From contig NZ_PVTX01000008.1 of NCBI RefSeq assembly GCF_003003075.1, positions 124,001 to 188,000 of the forward strand: a DNA stretch of 64,000 nt. Reading direction: 5' to 3'. Each line of letters begins with the position of its first letter. Position 1 is the first letter of the stretch. Made by a program: the position numbers and the translations under genes. This DNA is from Isoptericola halotolerans (GTDB taxonomy: Bacteria > Actinomycetota > Actinomycetes > Actinomycetales > Cellulomonadaceae). The notes below the pieces were generated by a model that saw only the letters and a program-made list of their open reading frames with translations, did not search any database and had not been told where the DNA came from. Shown here piece by piece: positions 54,761 to 63,399 of the stretch.

Positions 54761-55770
54761 GAGGCACCTCCGGTCAGCGCGCCCGCGGTGTCGCGGCGCA
54801 GGACGAAGCGCTGGTAGACCAGCGCGATGGTCAGAGAGATCAGGAAGATGACCACGGCGACGGCGTTGCCGTACCCGTAGCTGCCGGAGATCCGGCCGTT
54901 GACGACCATGTACGTCGCCATCGTCGAGGTGCCCGCGGTCGCGGCCACGTACTGCCCCCACATCACGTACACGAGGTCGAAGAGCTGCAACGACCCGATG
55001 ATCGACAGGAACGCCCAGATCCGGATCGTGGGTCCGAGCAGCGGCAACGTGATGTAGCGCTGCGCCTTCCAGTAGGAGGCGCCGTCGATCGCGGCGGCGT
55101 CGTGCAGCTCCTCGGGGATGCTCTGCAGCCCCGCGAGCATGAGGATCACGGCGAACCCGATGTACTTCCAGACCAGGACGGCCATGAGGGACCAGATCGC
55201 CACGTCCGGGTCGGCCAGCCAGTCACGGGTCAGCCCCTCCAGCCCGGCGCGCGTCAGCAGGTCGTTGATCGCGCCCGTGGTGTGCAGCATGAGCCCCCAC
55301 CCGATGCCGACGATGACCTCCGAGAGCACGTACGGGACGAAGATCAGCACCCGGATGAGCGCCCGGCCACGCATCCGCTTGTTCAGCAGCAGCGCGATGC
55401 CGATCGCCGCCGGGCCCTGCAGCACGAGCGACATGACGAGGATGAAGCCGTTGTGCGCCAGGGCGTCCTGGAAGACGGGGTCGGTGAGGATGAGCCGGTA
55501 GTTCTGGAGACCGACGAAGTCCGTCGGCGGACCGTAGCCCTTCCAGCGGAAGAACCCGTAGTAGGCCGCCATGACGACGGGGAAGATCACGAAGGCGACG
55601 AAGACGACGATGCCGGGGCCGGCGAGCAGGGCGATCTCCGCCCACTTGCCCCACGGGAGGCGCCGGGTCCTCCGTGGCCGAGCGGCCGGTGAGGGCGCAC
55701 GGGTGGCACCCTCACCGGCCGGCCGGGGCTCCGGGGGCACGTCGACGACGGCGGTCGGAGCGTGGTTCAT
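54757..55770 (-). CDS. Carbohydrate ABC transporter permease (MalF-like)
   Basis: 337-aa partner permease: a Pro/Ala-rich cytoplasmic tail of about 45 residues, helix 1 IALLAGPGIVVFVAFVIFPVVMAAYYGFFRW, and the EAA loop ELHDAAAIDGASYWKAQRYITLPLLGPTI. Six helices in all. ATG 55770 lies 6 bp after the solute-binding-protein stop. Forms the importer with the MalG-like permease and the lipoprotein. Confidence 0.93.
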   Translation of the reverse strand: MNHAPTAVVDVPPEPRPAGEGATRAPSPAARPRRTRRLPWGKWAEIALLAGPGIVVFVAFVIFPVVMAAYYGFFRWKGYGPPTDFVGLQNYRLILTDPVFQDALAHNGFILVMSLVLQGPAAIGIALLLNKRMRGRALIRVLIFVPYVLSEVIVGIGWGLMLHTTGAINDLLTRAGLEGLTRDWLADPDVAIWSLMAVLVWKYIGFAVILMLAGLQSIPEELHDAAAIDGASYWKAQRYITLPLLGPTIRIWAFLSIIGSLQLFDLVYVMWGQYVAATAGTSTMATYMVVNGRISGSYGYGNAVAVVIFLISLTIALVYQRFVLRRDTAGALTGGAS

Positions 55771-55776
55771 GCCGGG

Positions 55777-57096
55777 TCAGCCCTTGGCCGCCGCGTCCGT
55801 GATCGCCTGCACGAGGCCCGCGGCGTCGGTGTTGCCCGCCAGGAGCTCGACGACGGCCTGGTTGAGCGCCGTCCCGACGTTCTGCCCGTAGTTGGTGTCG
55901 AGCCAGTCGGAGACGTAGGTGGCGCTGTCCAGCGCCTCCATCATCTGGATGTTGTACGGCTCGGTGACGGCGTCCTTCGCCTCCTTGTTGAGCGGGATGG
56001 TGCCGAACGCCTCGTAGAACGTCTCCTGGTTCTCCGGGGAGTTCATCAGGGCGATGAAGTCCGCGCAGAGGTCCTTCGGGGCGGTCGCGGAGCACGAGTA
56101 GCCACCGCCGCCACCCATGAACGCACCGGGGTCGCCGCCGCCGTCGGGCAGCTGCGGGAACGGGAACCAGCCGAGGTCCGGCAGCGGCTCCTCGTCGGGC
56201 GTGAGCGAGGTGACCACGCCGGGCTGCCAGGCGCCCATGAGCTCCATCGCGGCCTGGTGGTTGGCGAGGAGGCCGGCGGAGCTGCTGGCACCCTGCTGGG
56301 CGGAGGTGGACAGGAAGCCCTCGTTGAACGGCTCGACCGCCGCGAGGTCCGCGAGATCCTGGCCGGCCTGGAGGTAGCACTCGTCCGAGAAGTCCAGCGT
56401 CTCGTTCGTGGCGGTCAGCGTCTCCTGCGAGCATTCGCGCAGCGCGAAGAAGTAGAACCAGTGCGCCGCGGGCCACGCGTCCTTGCCGCCGAGGGCGATC
56501 GGCGTGATGCCCGCGGCCTTGAGCTGGTCGACGGCGGCATACAGGTCGTCCATCGTCTCGGGTGTCTCGGCGATGCCCGCCTCGGCGAACAGGTCCTGGC
56601 TGTACCAGATGCCGCCGGGCTGGATGAGCTGGGGGCCGGCGAGGAGCTGGCCGTCGATCGTCAGCGCCTCGTACGCGGCGTCGCCGAGCTGCTCGCGCAG
56701 CTCGGGGGCGTCGACGGCGGTGCCGGTGAGATCGGCGAGCTGGCCCGCGGCGGCCATGTCCTTCATCTTGCCGCCGCCACGCTGCATGAAGACGTCGGGT
56801 GCGTCGCCGGAGTTCAGCGCCGTCTGCAGCTTGCCGTCGACCTCCTCGTTCTGGATGTGCTGGGCCTCGACGGTGATGTTCTCGTGCGTGGCCTCGTACT
56901 GGGCGGCCACGTCGTCGAACCACGCCTTGCCGGGGCCGGTCGTGTAGTTGGTCCACACCGTGAGCGTGTAGGGCTCGCCCTCGGCGACCTCGGTACCGCC
57001 GGGTTCGGGGCTTCCGGAGCAGGCGGACAGGGCGAGCACGCCCGCGAGGACGCCGGCTGCGGTGCTGGCGGCCTTGCGGCGGTTGGTGGTGGTCAT
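55777..57096 (-). CDS. Sugar ABC transporter solute-binding lipoprotein
   Basis: 439-aa family-1 (MalE-like) binding protein anchored by Cys26 of the lipobox LSAC. The mature part starts YTLTVWTNYTTGPGKAWFDDVAAQYEATH and has LAGPQLIQPGGIWYSQDLFAEAGI, MELMGAWQPGV, and several aromatic residues for sugar stacking. ATG 57096 has AGGGAG about 10 nt upstream; a TTG nine bases earlier is too close to that site. The ligand is probably a xylo-oligosaccharide or other pentoside, from the GH39 neighbour. First gene of the importer operon. Confidence 0.93.
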   Translation of the reverse strand: MTTTNRRKAASTAAGVLAGVLALSACSGSPEPGGTEVAEGEPYTLTVWTNYTTGPGKAWFDDVAAQYEATHENITVEAQHIQNEEVDGKLQTALNSGDAPDVFMQRGGGKMKDMAAAGQLADLTGTAVDAPELREQLGDAAYEALTIDGQLLAGPQLIQPGGIWYSQDLFAEAGIAETPETMDDLYAAVDQLKAAGITPIALGGKDAWPAAHWFYFFALRECSQETLTATNETLDFSDECYLQAGQDLADLAAVEPFNEGFLSTSAQQGASSSAGLLANHQAAMELMGAWQPGVVTSLTPDEEPLPDLGWFPFPQLPDGGGDPGAFMGGGGGYSCSATAPKDLCADFIALMNSPENQETFYEAFGTIPLNKEAKDAVTEPYNIQMMEALDSATYVSDWLDTNYGQNVGTALNQAVVELLAGNTDAAGLVQAITDAAAKG

Positions 57097-57128
57097 CGTT
57101 GACAATCTCCCTTGGTTGTCTGGCGAGG

Positions 57129-57141
57129 TGTAACGTTAAAC
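57129..57141. promoter_or_regulatory. LacI-type operator between the importer and lacI
   Basis: TGTAACGTTAAAC, identical to the site upstream of GH39, lies 33 bp from the importer start and 60 bp from lacI. It should control the importer and may give autoregulation. Confidence 0.8.
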
Positions 57142-57200
57142 CCTGCCGCTCCCGGGGACAAGATGTGCGCGCCCGCACCGACCTGGCAGAGTGACCCGTC

Positions 57201-58226
57201 GTGGGAAAGAAGCGGACGACCCAGATGAGCGACGTGGCCCGGGCCGCCGGGGTCTCCGTGATGACGGTCTCGAACGTCCTCAACGGGCGCCCCAACGTCG
57301 GGGCCGAGACGCGGATCCGCGTGCTCGAGGTCGTCGACGAGCTCGGCTACGAGATCAACCTGACCGCGCGACGACTCCGCACGGGGCGCACGGGCACCGT
57401 CGGGCTCATCGTGCCCCGGTTCGACCACCAGTACTACAGCGAGCTGGCCGCCCGGGTCTCCGACGCTCTCGCCCCCGAGGGCCTGCACCTCGTCGTCGAG
57501 CAGTCCGGCGCCACCCGCGAGCGGGAGCTCTCCGCCCTCTCGCTCGCGCGGCTCCAGCAGTACGACGGCGTCCTGCTGAGCGCGGTGGGCCTCGACTTCG
57601 CGGACCTCGACCGCATCCGCACCGACGTCCCGATCGTGCTGCTCGGCGAGCAGGAGGTGCCCGATCGGTACCACAGCATCAAGATGGGCAACGTGGCCGG
57701 GGCACGGCTCGCGACGGAGCACCTCGTGGCCCGCGGAGCACGGCGCGTGGCCGTGCTCGGGGGCCGGCTCGACACGCCGCACCATGACATGGCGTCGTCG
57801 AGGGCGCAGGGCTGGGCCGACGCGCTGGACGCGGCCGGGCTAGCGCCGGACCCCGCGCTGGTGATCCCCCTGGAGTCGTTCTCGATCGCGGAGGCACGCG
57901 CCGCGATCGCCGAGCGGGTCGCGGGCGGGCTCGCCGTCGACGGTGTCCTCGGCGTCACCGACGAGATCGCCATCGGCGCCATGGCCGGACTGCGCGACGC
58001 CGGCCGCAGCGTGCCCGACGACGTCCAGGTCGTCGGGTTCGACAACCTGCGGATCTCGGACCACGTCTCGCCCGGCCTGACGAGCGTCGACCCGGGGCAC
58101 GACGCGATGGTGGCCCACGCGCTGCGCCTCCTGCGACGGCAGCTCGAGGACCGGGGTGCCGCGCCGGAACACGTCGTCAGCGACGTCGCTCTGGTAGAGC
58201 GCGGAAGCACGCGCCGTCCAAAGTGA
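57201..58226 (+). CDS. LacI-family transcriptional regulator
   Basis: 341-aa repressor: HTH MSDVARAAGVSVMTVSNVLNGRPNVGAETRIRVLEVVDELGYEIN at residues 9-53 and a periplasmic-binding-like ligand domain (GTVGLIVPRFDHQYYSEL onward, ending IRRQ-like VDPGHDAMVAHALRLLRRQL). It divergently faces the importer and is the evident binder of the two TGTAACGTTAAAC sites. GTG 57201 is used; CAGAGT, a weak -10, ends 8 nt before it. The inducer is probably a xyloside or pentose. Followed by a very stable hairpin. Confidence 0.93.
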   Translation: MGKKRTTQMSDVARAAGVSVMTVSNVLNGRPNVGAETRIRVLEVVDELGYEINLTARRLRTGRTGTVGLIVPRFDHQYYSELAARVSDALAPEGLHLVVEQSGATRERELSALSLARLQQYDGVLLSAVGLDFADLDRIRTDVPIVLLGEQEVPDRYHSIKMGNVAGARLATEHLVARGARRVAVLGGRLDTPHHDMASSRAQGWADALDAAGLAPDPALVIPLESFSIAEARAAIAERVAGGLAVDGVLGVTDEIAIGAMAGLRDAGRSVPDDVQVVGFDNLRISDHVSPGLTSVDPGHDAMVAHALRLLRRQLEDRGAAPEHVVSDVALVERGSTRRPK

Positions 58227-58243
58227 CGGCACCGCCTGAGACC

Positions 58244-58307
58244 CGCTGTGGGTGCACGACACGCCGCCTCCACCACCGGCACAGCGGCGTGTCGTGCACC
58301 CACAGCG
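58244..58307. terminator. Perfect 24-bp inverted repeat between lacI and lpd
   Basis: Arms 58244-58267 and 58284-58307 are perfect complements across all 24 bp, with a 16-nt loop. It begins 18 bp past the lacI stop, so it probably ends the lacI transcript, but there is no T run and the stem is longer than a terminator needs. A second hairpin for the opposite strand follows at 58347-58383. Confidence 0.6.
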
Positions 58308-58346
58308 TGCGGGGGCGGGGGGCGGCGGCGATGACGGAGACAACGG

Positions 58347-58383
58347 AGGCCCGGTCACGCTCGCGACGAGCGGGACCGGGCCT
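58347..58383 (-). terminator. Terminator after lpd
   Basis: Stem of 10 bp (58347-58356 with 58374-58383), one mismatch, then 6 bp (CGCTCG with CGAGCG) and a 3-nt loop. Read on the minus strand it lies 35 bp after the lpd stop and is followed by CCGTTGTCT. Confidence 0.7.
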
Positions 58384-58418
58384 CTCAGCGCGACGGCACC
58401 AACGCCGTCGGCGGGCGA

Positions 58419-59822
58419 TCAGAAGTTGATCATGTGCCCCGCGAGACCGTGGATGGCCTCCTGGACGGACTCGGACAGCGTCGGGTGAGTGTGCACGTTG
58501 CGCGCCACCTCGTCGGCCGTGAGGTCCCACTTCTGCGCGAGGGTGAGCTCGGGCAGCAGCTCGGACACGTCCGGGCCGATGAGGTGCCCGCCGAGCAGCT
58601 CGTTGTACTTGGCGTCGGCGACGAGCTTGACGAACCCGACCGGGTCGCCGAGGCCGTGCGCCTTGCCGTTCGCCATGAACGGGAAGGTGGAGACCTTGAC
58701 GTCGTAGCCCTCGTCCTTGGCCTGCGCCTCGGTGAGGCCGAAGGAGGCCACCTGCGGCTGGCAGAACGTGGCGCGCGGCATCATGCGGTAGTCGCCCAGC
58801 GTCATCGTCTCGGCGTCGCCGATCGTCTCGGCGGCGACCACGCCCTGCGCCTCGGCGACGTGGGCGAGCATGAGCTTGGCGGTGACGTCACCGATGGCGT
58901 AGATGTGCGGCACGTTGGTGCGCATGTGGTCGTCGATGGCGATGGCGCCGCGCTCGGTGAGCTGCACGCCGGTGTTCTCGAGCCCGAAGTTCTCGACGTT
59001 CGGCGCGAAGCCCACGGCCATGAGGACCTTGTCGACCTCGAGCGAGCCGGGCTTGTCGTCCTTGACGCCCCTGTAGGAGACGGTGACGGACGAGCCCCTG
59101 TCCTCGACGGTCTGCACGGCCGTGGAGGTGAGGATCTTGACACCCAGCTTCTTGTACTGCTTGGCGATCTCCTTGGAGACGTCCGCGTCCTCGTTGGGCA
59201 GCGCCCGGTCGAGGAACTCGATGATGGTGACGTCCACGCCGTAGTTCTTCATGACGTACGCGAACTCCATGCCGATGGCGCCGGCGCCGACGATGGCGAT
59301 CGACTTCGGCAGCTCGCGCGTCATGATCTGCTTCTCGTACGTCACGACGTTGTCGGAGAGCTCGACGCCGGGCAGCAGGCGCACCTTCGAGCCGGTCGCG
59401 ATGATCACGTTGTCGAACGTCACCGTCTCGGTGCCGCCCTTGTTGAGGGTCACCTCGATCGTGTTGGCGTCGCGGAACGCGCCGCGGCCGTCGTACTCGG
59501 TGATCTTGTTCTTCTTCATGAGGAAGTGGACGCCCTTGACACGGCCGTCCGCGACGTCGCGGGACCGGTCGAACGCCTTGCCGAAGTCGAACGTCACGTC
59601 ACCGGACATGCCGAAGAAGTCGGCCTGGTGGGTGAACAGGTGCGCGAGCTCCGCGTTGCGCAGCAGGGCCTTGGAGGGGATGCAGCCCACGTTGAGGCAG
59701 ACACCACCCCAGTACTTCTCCTCGATGATGGCGACGGACTTGCCGAGCTGTGCCGCACGGATCGCGGCGACATAGCCGCCGGGGCCAGCTCCGAGGAGGA
59801 CGACGTCGTAGTGGGAAGCCAT
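58419..59822 (-). CDS. lpdA: Dihydrolipoyl dehydrogenase
   Basis: E3 flavoprotein that reoxidises dihydrolipoamide for pyruvate/2-oxoglutarate dehydrogenase complexes. The 467-aa protein has the FAD site [20 protein letters not shown], the redox disulfide Cys42/Cys47 in [16 protein letters not shown], the NAD site [37 protein letters not shown] and the C-terminal active-site [11 protein letters not shown] 59822 follows TAGGGT by 6 nt (leaderless). It stands alone, apart from the other complex genes. Confidence 0.96.
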   Translation of the reverse strand: MASHYDVVLLGAGPGGYVAAIRAAQLGKSVAIIEEKYWGGVCLNVGCIPSKALLRNAELAHLFTHQADFFGMSGDVTFDFGKAFDRSRDVADGRVKGVHFLMKKNKITEYDGRGAFRDANTIEVTLNKGGTETVTFDNVIIATGSKVRLLPGVELSDNVVTYEKQIMTRELPKSIAIVGAGAIGMEFAYVMKNYGVDVTIIEFLDRALPNEDADVSKEIAKQYKKLGVKILTSTAVQTVEDRGSSVTVSYRGVKDDKPGSLEVDKVLMAVGFAPNVENFGLENTGVQLTERGAIAIDDHMRTNVPHIYAIGDVTAKLMLAHVAEAQGVVAAETIGDAETMTLGDYRMMPRATFCQPQVASFGLTEAQAKDEGYDVKVSTFPFMANGKAHGLGDPVGFVKLVADAKYNELLGGHLIGPDVSELLPELTLAQKWDLTADEVARNVHTHPTLSESVQEAIHGLAGHMINF

Positions 59823-59828
59823 GGGGCC

Positions 59829-59834
59829 ACCCTA
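59829..59834 (-). promoter_or_regulatory. -10 TAGGGT for lpd (leaderless)
   Basis: Minus-strand TAGGGT ends 6 nt before ATG 59822. Confidence 0.6.
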
Positions 59835-59902
59835 TGAGGTCTCGGTGACCGGTGCGGCGTGATCTGTGTCGCACCGTCCGAGGACGGCGCGCAGACGTCG
59901 CC

Positions 59903-60346
59903 TCAGCGCACCGAGTCGACGCCGTCGTTGGCCAGCTGGTCGGCCCGCTCGTTGCCCGGGTCCCCGGCGTGCCCCTTGACCCAGACCCAGCTCACCTGGT
60001 GGCGCCCGACCTCGGCGTCGAGGGCCTGCCACAGGTCCACGTTCTTCACGGGCTTCTTGGCCGACGTCGTCCAGCCGTTGCGCTTCCAGCCGGCGATCCA
60101 CGTCTTCATGCCGTTCATGACGTAGGACGAGTCGGTGTGGACGGTGACGGCGCTCGGCTGCTTGAGCGCGCGCAGCGCCTCGACCACCGCGGTGAGCTCC
60201 ATCCGGTTGTTGGTGGTGAGCTTCTCGCCGCCGAACAGCTCCTTGGCGTGCTCGCCGGACTTCAGCAGCGCACCCCACCCCCCGAGCCCCGGGTTGCCCT
60301 TGCAGGCCCCGTCGGTCCACATCTCCACGATCGGCATGTCACTCAC
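59903..60346 (-). CDS. rnhA: Ribonuclease HI
   Basis: Cleaves RNA in RNA-DNA hybrids. The 147-aa protein has the four metal ligands in order: Asp12 ([12 protein letters not shown]), Glu in [13 protein letters not shown], Asp in [12 protein letters not shown] and the terminal Asp in [11 protein letters not shown] 60346 (VSDMPIVE) is chosen because TAGGGT ends 7 nt before it; the frame extends three codons further but would overlap the spacer of that promoter. Upstream of lpd on the same strand. Confidence 0.95.
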   Translation of the reverse strand: MSDMPIVEMWTDGACKGNPGLGGWGALLKSGEHAKELFGGEKLTTNNRMELTAVVEALRALKQPSAVTVHTDSSYVMNGMKTWIAGWKRNGWTTSAKKPVKNVDLWQALDAEVGRHQVSWVWVKGHAGDPGNERADQLANDGVDSVR

Positions 60347-60353
60347 GCCGGTC

Positions 60354-60359
60354 ACCCTA
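60354..60359 (-). promoter_or_regulatory. -10 TAGGGT for rnhA (leaderless)
   Basis: Minus-strand TAGGGT ends 7 nt before GTG 60346. Confidence 0.6.
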
Positions 60360-60444
60360 TGTCCCCCACGGCCCCGCGGGTGTCAGGGGTGCGGCATAGC
60401 GTCGGTCCTGCGGCACACGTCCAGGGACGACGACGGAGGGCATC

Positions 60445-61308
60445 ATGAAGTTCGGGTTCATCGGGAGCTACGGGAGCCCCGCGCAGCAGGTGCGGCTCGC
60501 CCAGGAGTGCGAGGCCCACGGCTGGGACGGGTTCTTCACCTGGGACGGCGTGAGCCTGGACGACGAGGGTTTCGGCGCCCAGCCCACGTGGGACCCGTTC
60601 GGTCTGCTCGCGGCCGTCGCCGCGGTGACCGAGCGGATCACGCTGGGCGCGATGATCTTCGCGCTCCCCCGCCGGCGCCCCTGGGAGCTCGCCCAGCAGG
60701 TCCTCACGGTCGACCACCTCTCCGGTGGGCGGCTCGTGCTCCCCGTGGGTGTCGGTGTGCCGATCGACCGCGCGTTCACGTCAGTGAAGGGCCAGCCCTC
60801 CACGCTGCGCGAGCGTGCGCGCGCCCTCGACGAGGTGCTCGCCTGGCTCGACCGGTCCTGGTCCGGGGAGTCCTTCGAGCACGACGGCGAGTGGGCGGGC
60901 ACGGGCACGTTCCGGTTCCCCGTCCCACCCGTCCGCGGCCGGGTCCCGGTGTGGCCGGTGGCCGTCTGGGACGCGGCTCAGCCACCGCGGCGCAGCCTGG
61001 ACCGTGCCCTGCGGTGGGACGGCATGGTGCCGCAGGTCCGCGGTGACTCCCCCGAGGACGCCGAGGCGGGCCCGGAGCACATCCGCGAGCTGACCGCCTG
61101 GATCGCCGAGCACCGCGACAGCGAGGCCGGGGCCTACGAGGTGATCATGCAGGGCCGGCTCGACGCCGACCCGGACAGGGCCAGGGACCAGGCACGCGCC
61201 GCTGCGGGGGCGGGCGCCACCTGGTGGATCGAGTCCTGGTGGGACCCGACCACCACCACACCGGAGAGCCTCCTCGACCGCGCCCGCCAGGGACCGCCAG
61301 CACTCTGA
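60445..61308 (+). CDS. LLM-class flavin-dependent oxidoreductase
   Basis: 287-aa luciferase-like (beta/alpha)8 protein that uses F420 or FMN. It has KFGFIGSYGSPAQQVRLAQECEAHGWDGFFTWD, ITLGAMIFALPRRRPWELAQQVLTVDHLSGGRLVLPVGVG, and the central RALDEVLAWLDRSWSGE; these fit the F420-type branch but do not decide the cofactor. The C-terminal half of the usual barrel is short. ATG 60445 has GGAGG upstream. The substrate is unknown; it stands alone between rnhA and the membrane/GntR pair. Confidence 0.85.
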   Translation: MKFGFIGSYGSPAQQVRLAQECEAHGWDGFFTWDGVSLDDEGFGAQPTWDPFGLLAAVAAVTERITLGAMIFALPRRRPWELAQQVLTVDHLSGGRLVLPVGVGVPIDRAFTSVKGQPSTLRERARALDEVLAWLDRSWSGESFEHDGEWAGTGTFRFPVPPVRGRVPVWPVAVWDAAQPPRRSLDRALRWDGMVPQVRGDSPEDAEAGPEHIRELTAWIAEHRDSEAGAYEVIMQGRLDADPDRARDQARAAAGAGATWWIESWWDPTTTTPESLLDRARQGPPAL

Positions 61309-61327
61309 CCCTGGACACCGCGCACCA

Positions 61328-61355
61328 CCAATGATCCAATGCGTTGATTCATTGG
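61328..61355. promoter_or_regulatory. Operator candidate with three CCAATG boxes
   Basis: CCAATG occurs directly at 61328 and 61336 and inverted at 61350-61355 (CATTGG), giving the inverted repeat CCAATG-N8-CATTGG. The stretch is AT-rich against its surroundings and lies 21 bp before the membrane-protein ATG. It is the likely site of the GntR protein encoded downstream. Confidence 0.55.
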
Positions 61356-61376
61356 TTGAGTGACCAGGAGGTGCGC

Positions 61377-62312
61377 ATGTTCGCAAGTGCCGTCGTCGTG
61401 GTGGCGCTGGTCGCGGTGGTCCTGCCCGCGGCTCTGGTCGGGCTCGTGCTGTGGGTGGTTCGCCGCGCGCACGACGCCGACGGCGCGCCCGCGCGGGCAG
61501 CGCGGCGCCACGAGCTGGTGGTCTCCACGGTCGCCACGAGCGCCGCGGTGGTCTGCACGATCGTGCTCGTCGCCCAGCCCGTCGTCGGGCCCGGGTGGGC
61601 ACCGGCCCCCGGCACGCTGCAGGCGGTGGCACCGTTCGCCGTCGCGCTGGTGTTCTGCACGGTCCGCGCCGTCGGCGAGCAGACCTGGCCCCGCCCCCGC
61701 GGGCAGGTCCGCTCGGCGCCGCTGGTCCGCCGGACCGTCCGGTCGCTCGGTGGCGTGCGCCTCCGCCTGGCGCTGGCGACCGCGGGCGGGCTCGGACTCG
61801 CCCTGATCGCCTGCGGCCTCACCGCCGACCTCACCGGCCGGGCCTTCCCCACCGGCCCCGCTGCGGTCCCCGACGGCGGCGTCGTGACGGGTGCCTCCGG
61901 CCCCTACCCGGGGTGGCCCTACGGCGTGCCGATGCTGCTCGGGCTCGTCGTCACCGTCGTCGCGACGCTGCTCACGCTGCGCACGATCACGCGGCGGCCG
62001 CCGCTCCACGGCGTCCCCGCCCCCGACGACGACGCCGTGCGCGCGACCAGCGCCGCCCGGCTCCTCGGTGCCGTCCAGCTGTGCCTCGGCGTCGCGCTCG
62101 GCTCGACCCTCGCCGTGGCCGGGAACGCGGTGCGCGTCGGCGGCGAGGGGCTGGCGATCAACGGCGCTCCGACCGGCGGCCTCGTCGCGCTCGGGGTCGC
62201 CCTGTCCCTGGCGGGCTTGGCGGTCGCCGTCGCCTCGGTCGTCACGGCGATCCTGGCCGCGTGGCCCCAGACTCCGCGCCGCGCCGCGACCTCGACGCTC
62301 GCCGCGGCATGA
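61377..62312 (+). CDS. Multi-pass membrane protein paired with a GntR regulator
   Basis: 311-aa membrane protein with about seven hydrophobic segments (first MFASAVVVVALVAVVLPAALVGLVLWVV; later VPMLLGLVVTVVATLLTLRTI and ALGVALSLAGLAVAVASVVTAILAAW). Loops are Arg/Pro-rich. I recognise no family; the arrangement resembles membrane proteins co-encoded with YtrA-type regulators. ATG 61377 has AGGAGG 5 nt upstream. Its stop overlaps the gntR start (ATGA). Confidence 0.75.
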   Translation: MFASAVVVVALVAVVLPAALVGLVLWVVRRAHDADGAPARAARRHELVVSTVATSAAVVCTIVLVAQPVVGPGWAPAPGTLQAVAPFAVALVFCTVRAVGEQTWPRPRGQVRSAPLVRRTVRSLGGVRLRLALATAGGLGLALIACGLTADLTGRAFPTGPAAVPDGGVVTGASGPYPGWPYGVPMLLGLVVTVVATLLTLRTITRRPPLHGVPAPDDDAVRATSAARLLGAVQLCLGVALGSTLAVAGNAVRVGGEGLAINGAPTGGLVALGVALSLAGLAVAVASVVTAILAAWPQTPRRAATSTLAAA

Positions 62313-62740
62313 GCGACATCGTCGTCACGCTCGGCGCGCCCGTCCCGGTCTACGAGCAGATCCGCTCCCAGGTCGCGGCGGCGGTCGCCGTGGGCACCCT
62401 CCGGCCCGGCGCCCGGCTGCCGGCTTCGCGCGACCTCGCGCGCGACCTCGGGATCGCCGTCGGTACCGTCCAGCGCGCCTACCGCGAGCTCGAGGCGAGC
62501 GGGGTGGTGATCTCCCGGCGCCGCACGGGCACCGTGGTCGCACCCGCCGGAACCGGGACCACCCCGGCGGGTGGGAGGACCTCCGTCCCCCCACCCGCCG
62601 GGGTGGTCGCACAGGCTCGCGCCCTCGTGACCGACGCGCGCGCGGCAGGTCTCACCGACGACGCCGTGCTCGACGTCGTCCGGGGCGCCCTCGCCACCCC
62701 ACGCGACCGGACCGCGGAGGTCGGGCGCGAGGTCAGCTGA
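62309..62740 (+). CDS. GntR-family regulator (YtrA subfamily, short)
   Basis: 143-aa protein consisting mostly of the GntR winged helix: [66 protein letters not shown]. The short tail of about 70 residues is a dimerisation helix rather than a ligand domain, which marks the YtrA type usually linked to membrane or transport operons. It is coupled to the preceding membrane protein. Its stop and that of leuD share the 8-bp palindrome TCAGCTGA (62733-62740). Confidence 0.88.
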   Translation: MSDIVVTLGAPVPVYEQIRSQVAAAVAVGTLRPGARLPASRDLARDLGIAVGTVQRAYRELEASGVVISRRRTGTVVAPAGTGTTPAGGRTSVPPPAGVVAQARALVTDARAAGLTDDAVLDVVRGALATPRDRTAEVGREVS

Positions 62741-63371
62741 CCGGCCGCGCCGGCTCGATGTCGACCTTCGGCAGGTGCTTGGCGGGCAGCGTCTTCGGCC
62801 GCCACGCGGCCCGCTTCTCCTCGAACGCGGTGATGTCGGCCTCGTTCTGCAGCGTCAGGCCGATGTCGTCGAGCCCCTCCATGAGGCGCCAGCGGGTGTA
62901 CTCGTCGATCTGGAACGGCACGGTGACGTCGTCGGCGTGCACGGTCCGGGTCTCGAGGTCGACCGTCACCTCGGTGCCGGGCTTGGCCTCGAGGATCTTC
63001 CAGAGCAGCTCGATGTCCTCCTGGGCGACCATGCCGGCCACGAGACCCTGCTTGCCGGAGTTGCCGCGGAAGATGTCGGCGAACCGGGAGGCGAGGACCA
63101 CGCGGAAGCCGTAGTCCTTGAGCGCCCAGACGGCGTGCTCACGCGACGAACCGGTGCCGAAGTCGGGGCCGGCCACGAGCACCGAGCCGGCCGAGTACGC
63201 CTCCTGGTTCAGCACGAACGACGGGTCGCTGCGCCATGCCGCGAAGAGCGCGTCCTCGAACCCGGTGCGCGTCACCCGCTTGAGGTAGACGGCCGGGATG
63301 ATCTGGTCGGTGTCGACGTTGCTGCGGCGCAGCGGCACCCCGACGCCGGTGTGGGTGGTGATCTTCTCCAT
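62733..63371 (-). CDS. leuD: 3-isopropylmalate dehydratase small subunit
   Basis: With LeuC isomerises 2- to 3-isopropylmalate in leucine synthesis. The 212-aa protein starts [41 protein letters not shown] and has [48 protein letters not shown], the swivel-domain hallmarks. ATG 63371 has AGGAG upstream and follows leuC by 28 bp. Confidence 0.97.
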   Translation of the reverse strand: MEKITTHTGVGVPLRRSNVDTDQIIPAVYLKRVTRTGFEDALFAAWRSDPSFVLNQEAYSAGSVLVAGPDFGTGSSREHAVWALKDYGFRVVLASRFADIFRGNSGKQGLVAGMVAQEDIELLWKILEAKPGTEVTVDLETRTVHADDVTVPFQIDEYTRWRLMEGLDDIGLTLQNEADITAFEEKRAAWRPKTLPAKHLPKVDIEPARPVS

Positions 63372-63399
63372 GGGGACTCCTGTAGAAAGCGCGGGGTGC

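Noticed and set aside
59876-59889. Short palindrome between rnhA and lpd as a terminator
   Set aside because: CCGTCC-GA-GGACGG leaves only a 2-nt loop and has no T run; too weak to list.
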